Shown in pieces: positions 1 through 9,720 of a stretch of DNA of 64,000 nucleotides; positions within the stretch are counted from its first letter, which is position 1, and each line of letters begins with the position of its first letter. The notes under the pieces are model-generated. The model saw only the letters and a program-made list of their open reading frames with translations, was not told the DNA's origin and did no database searches. The position numbers and the translations under genes are program-made. Source of the stretch: Paracoccaceae bacterium. Lineage in GTDB: Bacteria > Pseudomonadota > Alphaproteobacteria > Rhodobacterales > Rhodobacteraceae. The stretch lies in assembly GCA_029243395.1 (NCBI GenBank), contig JAQWSE010000012.1, forward strand, positions 62,001 through 126,000. The letters are read 5' to 3'.

Positions 1-598
1 GATATGTATTTTTAATATTCTGCGTGTCGTAGGCGGTAAGTCCAGCAAAAATTAGAACTCCCAAGACGTTAATAGCAAACTCTAATCCGGGGCTTTGAGT
101 AAACCAATTAATAATCATCGCAACTATTAATCCTATCACTCCCATGAAAAGAAATCGTCCCATCCCAGACAAGTCTTTCTTGGTTGTATAGCCAAATAAG
201 CTCATTGCCCCAAATGCTATTGCTGTAGTAAAAAATGCATTTGCTATTGACGCTCCAGTATACACTACAAAAATGGTTGATAATGAAAGACCCATTAAAG
301 CCGAAAATAGCCAGAAAGCCAATTGACCACTCGCATAACTCATTTTCATTACCTTAGCAGACAAAAAGAATACGAATCCTAAAGGTGCGAACATAATTAC
401 TAGTGAGATGATTTGATTGCTGAAAAGCGCATACACTAACTGTGGTGATGTTCCAATAGACCAAGCAACAGATCCTGTGATGACCATTGCTACAGCCATT
501 AAACCATACACCTTGTTCATATGAGCTCTAAGGCCGCTATCAATGCTTGCGCGAGCATCTGATTGTGTGGTTGATCTAATCGAATCGAATTCTGCCAT
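1..598 (-). CDS. Bax inhibitor-1 family membrane protein (partial, C-terminus off the left edge)
   Basis: Reading the minus strand from an ATG at 598 gives an open frame that runs off the left edge after about 199 codons. The protein is very hydrophobic, with roughly six membrane segments after a polar N-terminus of about 30 residues. It contains the family hallmark TAYDTQ near the truncated end. This is the BI-1/YccA/YbhL family of inner-membrane proteins, reported to associate with FtsH or to act as calcium-leak channels; the role here is not shown by the sequence. A good ribosome site (AAGGAG) precedes the ATG. It lies downstream of the ABC permease on the same strand, with a 97-base gap that holds a possible promoter of its own. 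Confidence 0.85.
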   Translation of the reverse strand, partial: MAEFDSIRSTTQSDARASIDSGLRAHMNKVYGLMAVAMVITGSVAWSIGTSPQLVYALFSNQIISLVIMFAPLGFVFFLSAKVMKMSYASGQLAFWLFSALMGLSLSTIFVVYTGASIANAFFTTAIAFGAMSLFGYTTKKDLSGMGRFLFMGVIGLIVAMIINWFTQSPGLEFAINVLGVLIFAGLTAYDTQNIKNTY

Positions 599-628
599 AA
601 ATATCTCCTTAAATCTTACAGATTAACT

Positions 629-663
629 GATATTAATATCGGTGTTTTTCTCATGAAATTCAA
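629..663 (-). promoter_or_regulatory. Candidate promoter with overlapping palindrome upstream of the Bax inhibitor gene
   Basis: On the minus strand TTGAAT (658-663) is followed after exactly 17 bases by GATATT (635-640), each matching 4 of 6 consensus positions for -35 and -10 boxes. The -10 box is embedded in a perfect 12-base palindrome, GATATTAATATC (629-640), which could be an operator. This is inference from spacing and symmetry only, in AT-rich DNA where such matches also occur by chance. Confidence 0.3.
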
Positions 664-695
664 GGCTTTTTTAGATATTTTTAAATTGCGCTAGG

Positions 696-3233
696 TCAAT
701 CCTCGGTTCGTAGGATCCTTGCAGGTTTCGATTTTAGTGGTCCAATTGCAAATAGAGCGCTTGTCAGGACAGTTATAGAGATTCCAATTAGTACAATCCA
801 AATTCCTGAATTAAGGTCAAAGGAGTAAGTGCTTTTTAGAAAATATGATATTACAACCCAAGCCATAATGACGCTAATACTTAATGAAACTAGTCCAGCA
901 ATACTACCAATAATTAGTGACCTTAAGCCAAAGCTAAATAAAACTACACTTTTTCTCGCACCCAATGTTTTCAAAATAGAAGCTTCAAATGCTCTGCTTT
1001 GCTCGGATGCCGCCAATGCTCCCATGATTACAAAGAAACCCATGCAGATTATCAGAAGAGCACACCATTTCATTGCAAGGGAAATCTTAATTAGCATCTC
1101 TTGAATTTTATTAATAGTTTCCCTAACAGATACGGACGTTATATTCGGAAAATTCCTAGTGATAATTTTTATTATACTGGCTTCAGATTGTGGTGATGCA
1201 TAAACTGTGGCAATATGCGTGTGCGGTGCAGATGATAATGAATGAGGATTAAAAACCATTAAGAAATTAATTCCCATTGTAGCAAAATTCACTTCCCTGA
1301 AACTGGTAATGGTTCCAGTCAAATCTCTGCCCAGAATATTTACCGTTAAAGTATCCCCAAGGTCTAGGCCAAGTTCTTGACCTTCATTTTGGGAAAAACT
1401 AATTTGGGGTGAACCTTTATAGTTGGGAGGCCACCATTCACCTCGTGTCACATTTTGTGCCGTTGTTGGAGTATCCTCATAAGTAATGCCTCTATCTCCC
1501 CTCAATGCCCAATGGTCTATATTGAGATTGGAAACTTCAATATCGTTAATTTTCGTAATGAAACCCCTTAACATTGGAGCCATTTTGAGGTCAGTAATAA
1601 GGTTTTGTTCTTGTAAAATGTCGATAAGTGGTCTCTTCTGAACAGATTGTATGTCTATCAAAAAGAAAGCAGGTGCTATTGCTGGTAAATCTTTCTCTAA
1701 GGAGGTTTCAATGTTCTTTTCTATTTGTCCCATGGTAGATAGTACTATGAGACCAATTCCAATAGAAATTAGAACTGACTTGTTTTCCCTACTTCCATTC
1801 CCAATAGAGGCAAATGCTAGTTTTAAGGGAAGTAGGCTCGGCATTTTTTCTGATGAACTTAATTTCAAAGAAACTTTTTGAGTTAGAAACGAAATCATAT
1901 GTAAAACTAAGAATGAGAATATTGTTCCAATTATAAACCACATTGCTAATTTTTTTTCTGGAGCCATAATGATTATTAGTAATATTAAGACGGCTATCAA
2001 GCTGATGACGAAAATGCTTTCTCTCATGCTCGGTATTCTGGATTTGCCGTCCGTCAATTGAGAACGAAATAAATCTGATACTTTTTCTCGGCAGGCCTTC
2101 ATTAGAGGTATTAATGAAAAAATTAAGCTGACAAGAAGACCTAAGATCATAGCATTCATGATTGGTCGAGGGTAAAAATCGAAGCTCAAAGGAAAAGGAG
2201 TTATGTTTATTAATATAGGTTTTAGAACGTAACACATACTACTTCCAGCTAAAGCTCCAGCTGTCGTACCAGTGAGTGATAATATCAATATTTGCGACAA
2301 GTAAATTTTGGTTAATGTTGCGGAGGTAGCCCCAAGAGTTCTTAATGTGGCTATAGTCCCTCTTTTTAGAGTTAAATAGGATCCAACAGCGGTGCTTATA
2401 CCTACTCCACCAATAATTAAGCCAGCCATTCCCAATACTGTAAGAAAGAAACTTAATCTATTGACAAAAGATTCTATCCCAGGTGCAGGATTCCTTCTAT
2501 CTCGCCAACGGAAACCTCTGTCAAAAAACTTTTGCGTGAAGGAAGATTTAAGGCCTTCCAAACTTTCCTGCTCGCGTGTTTTAATATAATAATTAGTCTC
2601 ATAAAGAGTACCTTTTCCAAGTAATCCTGAATCTTTAAGGGACGATGAATATATGATGATCTTCGAACCTAGGCTAAAGGTATCCGAACCTGAATCTGGC
2701 AGGCTAAGTACTCTGCCTCGTAATTCAAATGTGGTATTACCTAATCTAACCAAAGAACCAATCTTGAGTTGTAATTGCTCTATGAGTAATGGCTCTGCTA
2801 TTATACCATAAATACCATTCTTCTCACGTAGTGCATCTTCAATCGAAATATCTGGTTCAATAATTAAATCCCCATATAGGGGATATTTGTCGTCTACTCC
2901 TTTCGCTTTTGCCAAAGCATGAGGGACATCAGAGGACTGCCCAATACCAGATATCATCGTGCGAAAAGATATCAGCTCAGAAAAATTATTGGAAATTTCT
3001 CTGATTTCATTTTTCTCATCTTGAGAGGCCACCCTGTACGCTAAGTTAAGAGAAATGTCTCCACCTAAAATCTCAGCAGATTCTTTTTGTAAGCCTGCTT
3101 TTACGGACTCCTTAAAAGTTCCTATCAGTGAGATAGCGAAAACACCTAAGAATAAACATACTAGGAAAATCCTAAACTTAGCCAACCCGCCGCGCAGGTC
3201 CCTAGTGGCTATTCTAATGATTGAGTTACCCAT
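696..3233 (-). CDS. ybbP: ABC transporter permease, FtsX/MacB-type (YbbP-like)
   Basis: An 845-residue integral membrane protein with the layout of YbbP-type permeases. It has an N-terminal transmembrane helix (about residues 20-42), a large extracytoplasmic domain, a block of membrane helices around 260-460, a second large external domain and a C-terminal FtsX helix bundle (about 715-840). The length fits the family (YbbP is about 800). Such proteins pair with YbbA-type ATPases as exporters or mechanotransmission complexes for hydrophobic or envelope substrates. The ATPase gene lies 15 bases upstream on the same strand, with TesA divergent from it, reproducing the tesA-ybbA-ybbP neighbourhood. 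Substrate unknown. Confidence 0.85.
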   Translation of the reverse strand: MGNSIIRIATRDLRGGLAKFRIFLVCLFLGVFAISLIGTFKESVKAGLQKESAEILGGDISLNLAYRVASQDEKNEIREISNNFSELISFRTMISGIGQSSDVPHALAKAKGVDDKYPLYGDLIIEPDISIEDALREKNGIYGIIAEPLLIEQLQLKIGSLVRLGNTTFELRGRVLSLPDSGSDTFSLGSKIIIYSSSLKDSGLLGKGTLYETNYYIKTREQESLEGLKSSFTQKFFDRGFRWRDRRNPAPGIESFVNRLSFFLTVLGMAGLIIGGVGISTAVGSYLTLKRGTIATLRTLGATSATLTKIYLSQILILSLTGTTAGALAGSSMCYVLKPILINITPFPLSFDFYPRPIMNAMILGLLVSLIFSLIPLMKACREKVSDLFRSQLTDGKSRIPSMRESIFVISLIAVLILLIIIMAPEKKLAMWFIIGTIFSFLVLHMISFLTQKVSLKLSSSEKMPSLLPLKLAFASIGNGSRENKSVLISIGIGLIVLSTMGQIEKNIETSLEKDLPAIAPAFFLIDIQSVQKRPLIDILQEQNLITDLKMAPMLRGFITKINDIEVSNLNIDHWALRGDRGITYEDTPTTAQNVTRGEWWPPNYKGSPQISFSQNEGQELGLDLGDTLTVNILGRDLTGTITSFREVNFATMGINFLMVFNPHSLSSAPHTHIATVYASPQSEASIIKIITRNFPNITSVSVRETINKIQEMLIKISLAMKWCALLIICMGFFVIMGALAASEQSRAFEASILKTLGARKSVVLFSFGLRSLIIGSIAGLVSLSISVIMAWVVISYFLKSTYSFDLNSGIWIVLIGISITVLTSALFAIGPLKSKPARILRTED

Positions 3234-3248
3234 AGAATCAATGCGTCC

Positions 3249-3926
3249 CTATTTTTCTACGGTCTTGCCATCAATCAACTCCACTATCCTGTCACATTTC
3301 CTTGCCAGCGTTATAGAATGGGTTACAATGATTAGGCTACTTTTATTCTTTTCGGTTAACCTGAATAGAAGCTCGATGATCTTATCTCCTGTATTTTGAT
3401 CTAGGTTTCCTGTTGGCTCATCAGCTAAGATGATTTGAGGTTCGATAGCTAGGGCCCTAGCTATTGCTACTCTTTGCTGCTCACCTCCAGACAATTGTGC
3501 CGGAAAATGATCAAATCTATCAATCAACCCTACTTCACCTAGGAGTAATCCAGCTCGTTTTCTGACATCCTTGAAGCCAGCCAATTCTAATGGTATACAA
3601 ACATTTTCGATAGCTGTCATAGTGGGAATGAGGTGAAAAGATTGAAAGACTATTCCCATATTTTCTTTTCTAAAGTCAGCTAATTCATCTTCGGAAAATT
3701 TAGTGATTTCATTATTATCAATTACTATGGAACCAGTTGTGCATTGCTCCAGTCCGCCTAAAAGCATCAAAAGCGATGACTTTCCAGAACCGGATGGGCC
3801 TACCAGAGCTACTTTCTCTCTATCATGAAGTGAAAAATTGACTGATTTTAGAATTTCTATCTTACCAGACCCACTTGGGAATGATAAAGAAAGCTCAGAT
3901 GCTTTAATTAGAGGACTAATATTCAT
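3249..3926 (-). CDS. ybbA: ABC transporter ATP-binding protein (YbbA/LolD-like)
   Basis: A 225-residue single nucleotide-binding domain. Walker A GPSGSGKSS is at about 43-51, the signature LSGGEQQR near 145 and Walker B ILADEPTGN near 165, followed by the switch histidine in VTHS. The signature and the EPTGN motif are typical of the MacB/LolD/YbbA subfamily that energises FtsX-fold permeases. The partner permease starts 15 bases downstream, so both are probably co-transcribed and co-translated. The gene starts 33 bases from the divergent tesA-like gene, a gap too short to hold two long regulatory regions. Confidence 0.88.
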   Translation of the reverse strand: MNISPLIKASELSLSFPSGSGKIEILKSVNFSLHDREKVALVGPSGSGKSSLLMLLGGLEQCTTGSIVIDNNEITKFSEDELADFRKENMGIVFQSFHLIPTMTAIENVCIPLELAGFKDVRKRAGLLLGEVGLIDRFDHFPAQLSGGEQQRVAIARALAIEPQIILADEPTGNLDQNTGDKIIELLFRLTEKNKSSLIIVTHSITLARKCDRIVELIDGKTVEK

Positions 3927-3959
3927 TATTTTGCGTTCAAATGATAAAGGTTTTGACTA

Positions 3960-4640
3960 GTGTTATATGGTTTTATTTCCTTAAGATACAATAAACTAAT
4001 TGGAATGGTATTGGTTTTATTTAGCCTTACTGTAGGGGGCAGTTCATCAGAGCAATCTAATCACCTAACAATTTTGATTATTGGAGATAGCTTGGTCCAA
4101 GGATTTGGTCTCGCACAGAAAGATGGATTGGTAAATCAGCTAGAGAGCAATTTAATGAATAAAGGCATAAATGTGGGTTTAGTCAATGGAGGTGTTTCTG
4201 GGGACACAACAGCAGGTGGCTTGTCTAGATTAGAATGGAGTTTGACTGATGATATCGATGGGGTTGTAGTTGCCCTAGGTGCTAACGACATGCTAAGAGG
4301 GCTTCCCCCCAAGCACACTAAGAACAATCTATCCCAAATCATACAAAAGCTTACAGATAGAAATTTGCCTGTTTTATTAGTGGGAATAAGGTCAATTGAA
4401 AACTATGGCAAGGACTATAAGTTAGAATTTGAAAATATTTACGCAGATTTAACTGATGAATTTGAATTGATTTTGTATCCTGATCTGTTATCTCCCATCC
4501 TGGATCAGGATAATGCACAGTTAGAAAAGTATTATCAGGCAGACAAGATTCACCCAAATGTAGATGGAGTCCTTTTAATAGTTAAGGGCATTACTCCGGT
4601 TCTAATTGAATTAATTGAAGTCATCAAATCAAAAAATTGA
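3960..4640 (+). CDS. tesA: SGNH/GDSL esterase, TesA-like (thioesterase I / lysophospholipase L1)
   Basis: About 226 residues counted from a GTG; an in-frame ATG at 4005 (residue 16) is an alternative start. The N-terminus has a hydrophobic stretch suggesting a signal peptide and periplasmic location. SGNH blocks are present: GDSL at 42-45 (catalytic Ser44), a Gly in GGVSGDT, GANDM as block III, and a C-terminal DKIHPN supplying the Asp-His pair. TesA-family enzymes hydrolyse acyl thioesters, arylesters and lysophospholipids. It is divergent from the YbbA/YbbP exporter genes, the classical association. Its stop lies one base from the convergent lysophospholipase-like gene. Confidence 0.87.
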   Translation: MLYGFISLRYNKLIGMVLVLFSLTVGGSSSEQSNHLTILIIGDSLVQGFGLAQKDGLVNQLESNLMNKGINVGLVNGGVSGDTTAGGLSRLEWSLTDDIDGVVVALGANDMLRGLPPKHTKNNLSQIIQKLTDRNLPVLLVGIRSIENYGKDYKLEFENIYADLTDEFELILYPDLLSPILDQDNAQLEKYYQADKIHPNVDGVLLIVKGITPVLIELIEVIKSKN

Positions 4641-4641
4641 T

Positions 4642-5601
4642 TTAATGGGTGGGACTTTTTTCAAGTTGGGCGTCTAGAAATTCATCAATCTTTTGCCACA
4701 CATCCTCTTGAATTTCTTTGGTTTCAAAAAATATCTCATGATATGCGCCTTGTATTATATGGGTATGCCCCTTCGGCGTTCTAGCCATCCTTGTTAATAT
4801 AGAATTCTTAGATACGACCATATCTTCTTCTCCTACCAAAGTCAGCTGTGGAATATCAGGTGGTGGCATCTTTGCCAATTTCTTGAGTTCAGTATTGAGG
4901 GCAACTAGCCAGCTCAATGTTGGGCGGCCCAAACCTAACCTAGGATCAATCAGAAGATTCTCCCTCATTTCCTGATAGATATTTGCATTTCTTGTCAAAA
5001 TATTCTTCTCAAAAGCTTTGTTAATAATTTGAAATCCATCAATCTTATATGGATATGTCAGAAGTCCTAGACCTAAAGAGATTGCTAAGTTAAAAATAGG
5101 TATCAATATGGAAACAGTAAAATCAGAAACAGGCAAACCCCACAAAGGGCCTGAAAATATGGCAGAACTAACATTAGAGCCTCTTAATAAGTACCTTAAC
5201 CCGATACATCCCCCCATGCTATGACCAAATAGTATCAGGGGTCTTGGGGACAACTTTGCTTGAAGAACACTTAGGACCCTCTCGAGATCTATTTGATACT
5301 CGAAGAAATTTTTGACATGACCAATGTCTGTGCGACCTAGGGGCCGTTGAGATAGTCCTTGACCTCTCCAGTCAATACAAACTACAGAGTAATTTCTTTG
5401 TGTGAATTCTTTTATAACTGAATTATATTTTTCTATATACTCTGATCTTCCCGGTAGAATAATAACTGTAGCCTTTTCTCCTTTATCCCAAAAACCATAT
5501 CTAATGTATTTCCTGTCCTCAGTTTGGACATAATCTAATATGCCCCCTTCTAGCAGTTTAATTCCTAATTTAGGTAAAGGATTTAGTGTTTTATCAGCCA
5601 A
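4642..5601 (-). CDS. Alpha/beta hydrolase, lysophospholipase L2 / monoacylglycerol lipase-like
   Basis: A 319-residue alpha/beta hydrolase of the Hydrolase_4 (PldB/MGL) type. The nucleophile elbow GHSMGG places the catalytic serine at 128. An acidic residue in GEEDMVV and a histidine in GAYHEIF near the C-terminus complete a plausible triad. DWRGQGLS upstream is the oxyanion-region motif usual in this group. No signal peptide is evident, so it is probably cytoplasmic or membrane-associated. It overlaps the end of the SCP2-domain gene by 8 bases, so the two are likely translated together; a joint role in lipid handling is inference. Confidence 0.82.
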   Translation of the reverse strand: MADKTLNPLPKLGIKLLEGGILDYVQTEDRKYIRYGFWDKGEKATVIILPGRSEYIEKYNSVIKEFTQRNYSVVCIDWRGQGLSQRPLGRTDIGHVKNFFEYQIDLERVLSVLQAKLSPRPLILFGHSMGGCIGLRYLLRGSNVSSAIFSGPLWGLPVSDFTVSILIPIFNLAISLGLGLLTYPYKIDGFQIINKAFEKNILTRNANIYQEMRENLLIDPRLGLGRPTLSWLVALNTELKKLAKMPPPDIPQLTLVGEEDMVVSKNSILTRMARTPKGHTHIIQGAYHEIFFETKEIQEDVWQKIDEFLDAQLEKSPTH

Positions 5602-5884
5602 TTATATTTCCTAATTGCATTGCTACGCCCATGCTTCCCTCAACTTTAAGATGTCCACTCATAAAGGCTGAAGTGGGATTCGTTTCACCGGATAAAATGT
5701 CTTGAAAGGTTTCGGCACTAGCAATCAAAGTGCAATCAGTATCTTCAGAGGAAGCTCTAACACCATTGTTATCAACAATTATTGAACCTTCATTTTCAAT
5801 TTCAAATTTTGCACTGAAGTCCACACTCTTGCCTTGTAGTTTTTCCTCCAATGCTTTGATGGCAGTTTCAATTATATTCGTCAT
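5594..5884 (-). CDS. SCP2 sterol-binding domain protein
   Basis: A small protein (about 96 residues from the preferred ATG at 5884) consisting of one SCP2 domain: an amphipathic N-terminal helix, then a beta-sheet with the family pattern GSIIVDNNGV and a C-terminal GHLKVEGSMGVAMQLGNI. The SCP2 fold binds lipids or fatty acyl-CoA in a hydrophobic tunnel. The frame stays open upstream to 5914, but the ATG at 5884 has a ribosome site (AAAGGA) about eight bases ahead and begins like homologues. It overlaps the downstream hydrolase by 8 bases. Confidence 0.83.
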   Translation of the reverse strand: MTNIIETAIKALEEKLQGKSVDFSAKFEIENEGSIIVDNNGVRASSEDTDCTLIASAETFQDILSGETNPTSAFMSGHLKVEGSMGVAMQLGNIIG

Positions 5885-6000
5885 TTTTTTAATTCCTTTA
5901 ATAGTTTTTTCCAAAATATTTTATACGTATTAGGTATTAGATATCCAGTAATTTAATAATTTAAAGTTCACGGCGTCAAAGTTTTTTAGTAAATTTTTGT

Positions 6001-6018
6001 TCAATGGAGAATCATTGA
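6001..6018. repeat. Inverted repeat TCAATG-N6-CATTGA upstream of the helicase gene
   Basis: TCAATG (6001-6006) and CATTGA (6013-6018) are perfect complements separated by six bases, in the 175-base divergent gap between the SCP2 gene and the helicase gene. It could be a regulator half-site pair. There is no T-tract and no other evidence. Confidence 0.25.
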
Positions 6019-6059
6019 ATTGATCTTAATATAGGGCTGCTAAAGTGGGAAAATGAATC

Positions 6060-8792
6060 ATGGTAAATAGTCCTAACTTTAATAAGAAGGTATGGGTTGT
6101 TTTAGGCCCAACAAATACGGGAAAGACACACTATGCTGTTGAAAGAATGCTTTGTCACTCTAGTGGCATCATTGGATTACCTTTAAGGCTCTTGGCTAGA
6201 GAGGTTTATGAAAAAGTTGTTGCTAGATCTGGAAAGCAATCAGTGTCGCTAATAACTGGAGAAGAAAGGATTGTTCCAGCAGATCCCAAATATTGGATTT
6301 GCACAGTTGAAGCTATGCCAGTGAGAATGGAAGTGGAATTTTTGGCAGTTGATGAAATCCAAATGTGTTCAGATCTTGATAGGGGACATATTTTTACAGA
6401 GAGATTACTTAAAGCTAGAGGTACTAAAGAGACTGTATTTCTTGGTTCAAATTCTATAAGAATGGTTCTGGAAGACACTTTGCCTAATGTCGGATTCATT
6501 CCTAAGAAAAGATTTTCAAAGCTTCGTTACGTAGATTCTCATAGATTGAGCAGAGTTCCCCCAAGATCAGCGATAGTATGTTTTTCCGTTGATGAAGTTT
6601 ATGCAATTGCTGAACTAATTAGAAGGGAGAAGGGTGGTGCTGCAATTGTTACTGGGGGGTTATCACCCAGGACTCGAAACTCACAAGTTCAGGTTTATCA
6701 AGATGGTGATGTCGATTATTTAGTCGCTACTGATGCAATTGGCATGGGACTGAACTTAGATATAACAAATATAGCTTTTGCTAGTTTGAGTAAATTTGAT
6801 GGGTCAAATTATAGAAATCTGTTTCCAGACGAATTAGCTCAGATAGCCGGAAGAGCTGGCAGATATATGTCCGATGGTACTTTTGGGGTAACTGCTGGTT
6901 GTCAGAGGTTGGCTCCAGATACCATTCATAGAGTAGAAAATCATATATTTTCAGATATCAAAAAATTACAGTGGCGTAATGCTGATCTTTGTTTTGAAAA
7001 TTTGCGATCTCTTATTAATTCCTTAGACGAAAAATCCAATCATCCTTATTTGGTTAGGGTGAGAGAGAGCATCGATCTAAGAGCCTTAAGAGTTATGGCT
7101 GAAAATAGCTTGATTGTTGATAGAATTATTTCCAAACAGGAAGTTCGACTTTTGTGGAGAATCTGCCAAATTCCTGATTATAGGAAAATTTCACTTTCTG
7201 ATCATGTTCAAACATTGGCAGAAATATTCTTCCTTCTTTCCAATCGGGGTCAACTGCCAGAAGAATGGCTTGAAAAAAAAATAGTAACGTTAGATAAATA
7301 CGATGGTGGGATAGATGGCCTTTCAAGAAGATTGGCGTATATAAGAACTTGGAATTATGTAGCTAATAGAGGAGATTGGGTAGAAAATGCGCAATTTTTG
7401 CAAGAAAAGTCGAAATTAATTGAAGACAAACTATCAGATCATCTGCATCAATTATTAATTGAACAATTTATTGATCGTAGAACAACAGTGTTAATGCGCA
7501 GAATTAGGGAGAAGGTAACATTGACTGCAGATTTAAATGAGAAAGGTGAGGTGTTTGTCGAAGATCAACTCATTGGAAAGTTGGATGGACTTATTTTTTC
7601 ATTAGATCCATCAGGATCCGCAAATGAAAAAAAGAAACTATTCTCGGTTTCTAAGCAAGCAATCAAATCAAAAATATCAATTCTAGTGGATCAATTATAT
7701 GAATCTCCTAATGGAGAATTTTCTCTAAATAATTCTGGGAATATAATTTGGCGAGAAAATGCTATTGGCTCTATTAAAGTTGGTAATTCCATCCTTGAAC
7801 CAGAACTGACCCCACTAATAGATGAGATTGCAGGTAAAACCGCAAAAGAAAAACTTTTGCGACGTATAAAATATTTCTTAGAGGGATTACTTGAAGAACA
7901 TATGGAGGCATTATTTTCTTTGGTAAAAGATGAGGAAATTTCCGGTTTATCAGCTGGATTGGTTTTTAGGCTACGTGAAAACCTAGGAGTTCTTCCTAGG
8001 GAAGAATTTAGTAAAGAACTAAAAGCTCTTGATCAGGACACCAGATCCAAATTTAGAAAGCATGGGGTCAGGTTTGGTCAATACAGTATTTTTCAACCAA
8101 GCTTGCTTAAACCTGAGCCAACGCGAATTCGTATGTTGCTGTGGAAGATCTATCATAAGCTTACTTTAGTACCTGAACCGCCTGCGCCTGGCTTAGTGAC
8201 CATTCCATCTATTAAAGATGTTAAACCACTATTTTATTCAATATCTGGTTTTCGACTTCTTGGGGCTAGAGCTATTAGAATTGATATGCTTGAGCGACTT
8301 GCAGATCTTATAAGGGCCAAAGATACAAAAGTCGGTTTCGAAGCTACCCCAGAAATGCTTTCGATCACAGGCCTTACTCTTTTGCAGTTCAAAGACTTAA
8401 TGGTGGCTCTAGGTTACAAAGTTTCAGTTTTGAAGAGAACAGCTGATTTAGAAATTAATGAAAGTGCTCAAGACCAAACGACGAAAGGCCAGACTACTAA
8501 AACTGGAAATACTAAAGATGAAATAGTTGAGGTAGTCACAATCCACAAGAATTTTCTAAATGATATTGAAAATGAATATTTCATGTTTAAATTTGAGCCA
8601 AAGGGGTTAGAAATCAGAAAATCTCGTAAAAGAGGTATGACTAGAGGTAAAAATAGTAATGAGAAGATGGTTAAGAAGAAAGGTCTTAAGAATAAGGAAC
8701 ACAATCATTTGACGAGAGAATCCAGATCAGGGATTAGGAAAATCGATCCGGATAGTCCTTTTGCAGCTTTAGCTTCTCTAATTAAAAATTAG
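6060..8792 (+). CDS. SUV3-like ATP-dependent RNA/DNA helicase (alphaproteobacterial MgpS-type)
   Basis: A 910-residue helicase. Walker A GPTNTGKT is at 16-23 and the Walker B box DEIQM at 98-102, the form found in mitochondrial SUV3 rather than DEAD/DEAH boxes. Motif VI, QIAGRAGRY, lies near 260, followed by the long SUV3-type C-terminal region. The last 80 residues are lysine/arginine rich and low in complexity, probably a nucleic-acid-binding tail. SUV3 unwinds RNA in the mitochondrial degradosome; the bacterial relatives are presumed RNA helicases. It is followed by an RNA-binding S4 protein 11 bases downstream, then fdxA and carD, a gene order characteristic of alphaproteobacteria. Confidence 0.9.
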   Translation: MVNSPNFNKKVWVVLGPTNTGKTHYAVERMLCHSSGIIGLPLRLLAREVYEKVVARSGKQSVSLITGEERIVPADPKYWICTVEAMPVRMEVEFLAVDEIQMCSDLDRGHIFTERLLKARGTKETVFLGSNSIRMVLEDTLPNVGFIPKKRFSKLRYVDSHRLSRVPPRSAIVCFSVDEVYAIAELIRREKGGAAIVTGGLSPRTRNSQVQVYQDGDVDYLVATDAIGMGLNLDITNIAFASLSKFDGSNYRNLFPDELAQIAGRAGRYMSDGTFGVTAGCQRLAPDTIHRVENHIFSDIKKLQWRNADLCFENLRSLINSLDEKSNHPYLVRVRESIDLRALRVMAENSLIVDRIISKQEVRLLWRICQIPDYRKISLSDHVQTLAEIFFLLSNRGQLPEEWLEKKIVTLDKYDGGIDGLSRRLAYIRTWNYVANRGDWVENAQFLQEKSKLIEDKLSDHLHQLLIEQFIDRRTTVLMRRIREKVTLTADLNEKGEVFVEDQLIGKLDGLIFSLDPSGSANEKKKLFSVSKQAIKSKISILVDQLYESPNGEFSLNNSGNIIWRENAIGSIKVGNSILEPELTPLIDEIAGKTAKEKLLRRIKYFLEGLLEEHMEALFSLVKDEEISGLSAGLVFRLRENLGVLPREEFSKELKALDQDTRSKFRKHGVRFGQYSIFQPSLLKPEPTRIRMLLWKIYHKLTLVPEPPAPGLVTIPSIKDVKPLFYSISGFRLLGARAIRIDMLERLADLIRAKDTKVGFEATPEMLSITGLTLLQFKDLMVALGYKVSVLKRTADLEINESAQDQTTKGQTTKTGNTKDEIVEVVTIHKNFLNDIENEYFMFKFEPKGLEIRKSRKRGMTRGKNSNEKMVKKKGLKNKEHNHLTRESRSGIRKIDPDSPFAALASLIKN

Positions 8793-8803
8793 AAGTTTAA
8801 GCC

Positions 8804-9187
8804 TTGAGAATTGATAAATGGCTGTTTTTTGCAAGGATTTTTAAAACAAGGAATCGAGCAGTTAGGAGCATAGAAAAAGGACTGGTCTTTCTTAATGGGA
8901 AACGGGTTGCCAAACAATCTCAGGTGATAAAAATTGGTGATGGTATTATAGTAAAGGGTTCAAAAGAGATTTTAGAGTTAAAGGTCATGAATTTTGGAAT
9001 AAGAAGGGAGAGCTATGATATAGCCAGGCATATGTATGATAACACGGTTCAAGAAATTCTAGAAAGTGGTAAGGAAGCAGATAGTCGGGGGCTTTCAGGG
9101 TCAAAACAGAGTGTTCGCCCAGATAAAAAAGATAGACGCGCTTTGATTGAACTTAAGAGAGCGAGCAATGTACTTAAAGGGGAATAA
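8804..9187 (+). CDS. hslR: S4-domain RNA-binding protein (HslR-like)
   Basis: A 127-residue protein beginning at TTG. The first residues RIDKWLFFARIFKTR are the canonical S4-domain start seen in heat-shock protein 15 (HslR), which justifies the TTG. The S4 fold covers about residues 1-60 (SIEKGLVFLNGKRV), followed by a basic tail. HslR binds 50S subunits carrying stalled nascent chains. It lies 11 bases after the helicase gene, so an operon is likely, and pairing an S4 protein with a SUV3-type helicase suggests RNA handling. Confidence 0.87.
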   Translation: MRIDKWLFFARIFKTRNRAVRSIEKGLVFLNGKRVAKQSQVIKIGDGIIVKGSKEILELKVMNFGIRRESYDIARHMYDNTVQEILESGKEADSRGLSGSKQSVRPDKKDRRALIELKRASNVLKGE

Positions 9188-9292
9188 CTGGTTATAACAA
9201 ATGATTGGAACTGGAAAAATCTCAAAAAAAATGAATTCTATAAGTGCTATGACTAGGTGACTTAAGTAGTTAAAGTAAAAAAGCAGGTTTTT

Positions 9293-9631
9293 ATGACATA
9301 TATAGTAAATGATAAGTGTATAAAATGTAAGTATACTGATTGCGTCGAAGTGTGTCCTGTAGATTGCTTTTATGAAGGTGAAAACATGTTAGTTATACAT
9401 CCTGATGAGTGTATAGATTGTGGTGTTTGTGAGCCCGAATGTCCGGTAGATGCAATAAAACCAGACACTGATCCAGGGGCTAGTGATTGGGTGGAGTTCA
9501 ACAGAAAATATTCTGAGATGTGGCCAGTCATAACAATTCGCAAGGACCCATTACCTGAAGCTGACAACAAAGCAGATGAGGAAGGAAAATTAGAGAAATA
9601 CTTTTCTGCAAATCCGGGCGAGGGTGATTAG
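9293..9631 (+). CDS. fdxA: Ferredoxin FdxA, 7Fe-8S type
   Basis: A 112-residue ferredoxin with nine cysteines in two clusters ([17 protein letters not shown] and [12 protein letters not shown]), the pattern of alphaproteobacterial FdxA proteins carrying a [3Fe-4S] and a [4Fe-4S] cluster. The C-terminal extension of about 50 residues is usual for this family. It acts as a soluble low-potential electron carrier. It follows the S4 gene after 105 bases, enough room for its own promoter, and precedes carD. Confidence 0.92.
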   Translation: MTYIVNDKCIKCKYTDCVEVCPVDCFYEGENMLVIHPDECIDCGVCEPECPVDAIKPDTDPGASDWVEFNRKYSEMWPVITIRKDPLPEADNKADEEGKLEKYFSANPGEGD

Positions 9632-9720
9632 CAAGTAGTTTTGTGGACACCCACCCATCCACGGTATCCTTCAAATATTTTTTCCTTACATGTAGTTGAT
9701 TTTTGCACAAAAACCTGATA

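Noticed and set aside
1789-2235. A 148-residue frame inside the YbbP-like permease gene
   Set aside because: It is an alternative frame of a clear membrane protein gene and encodes no recognisable pattern.
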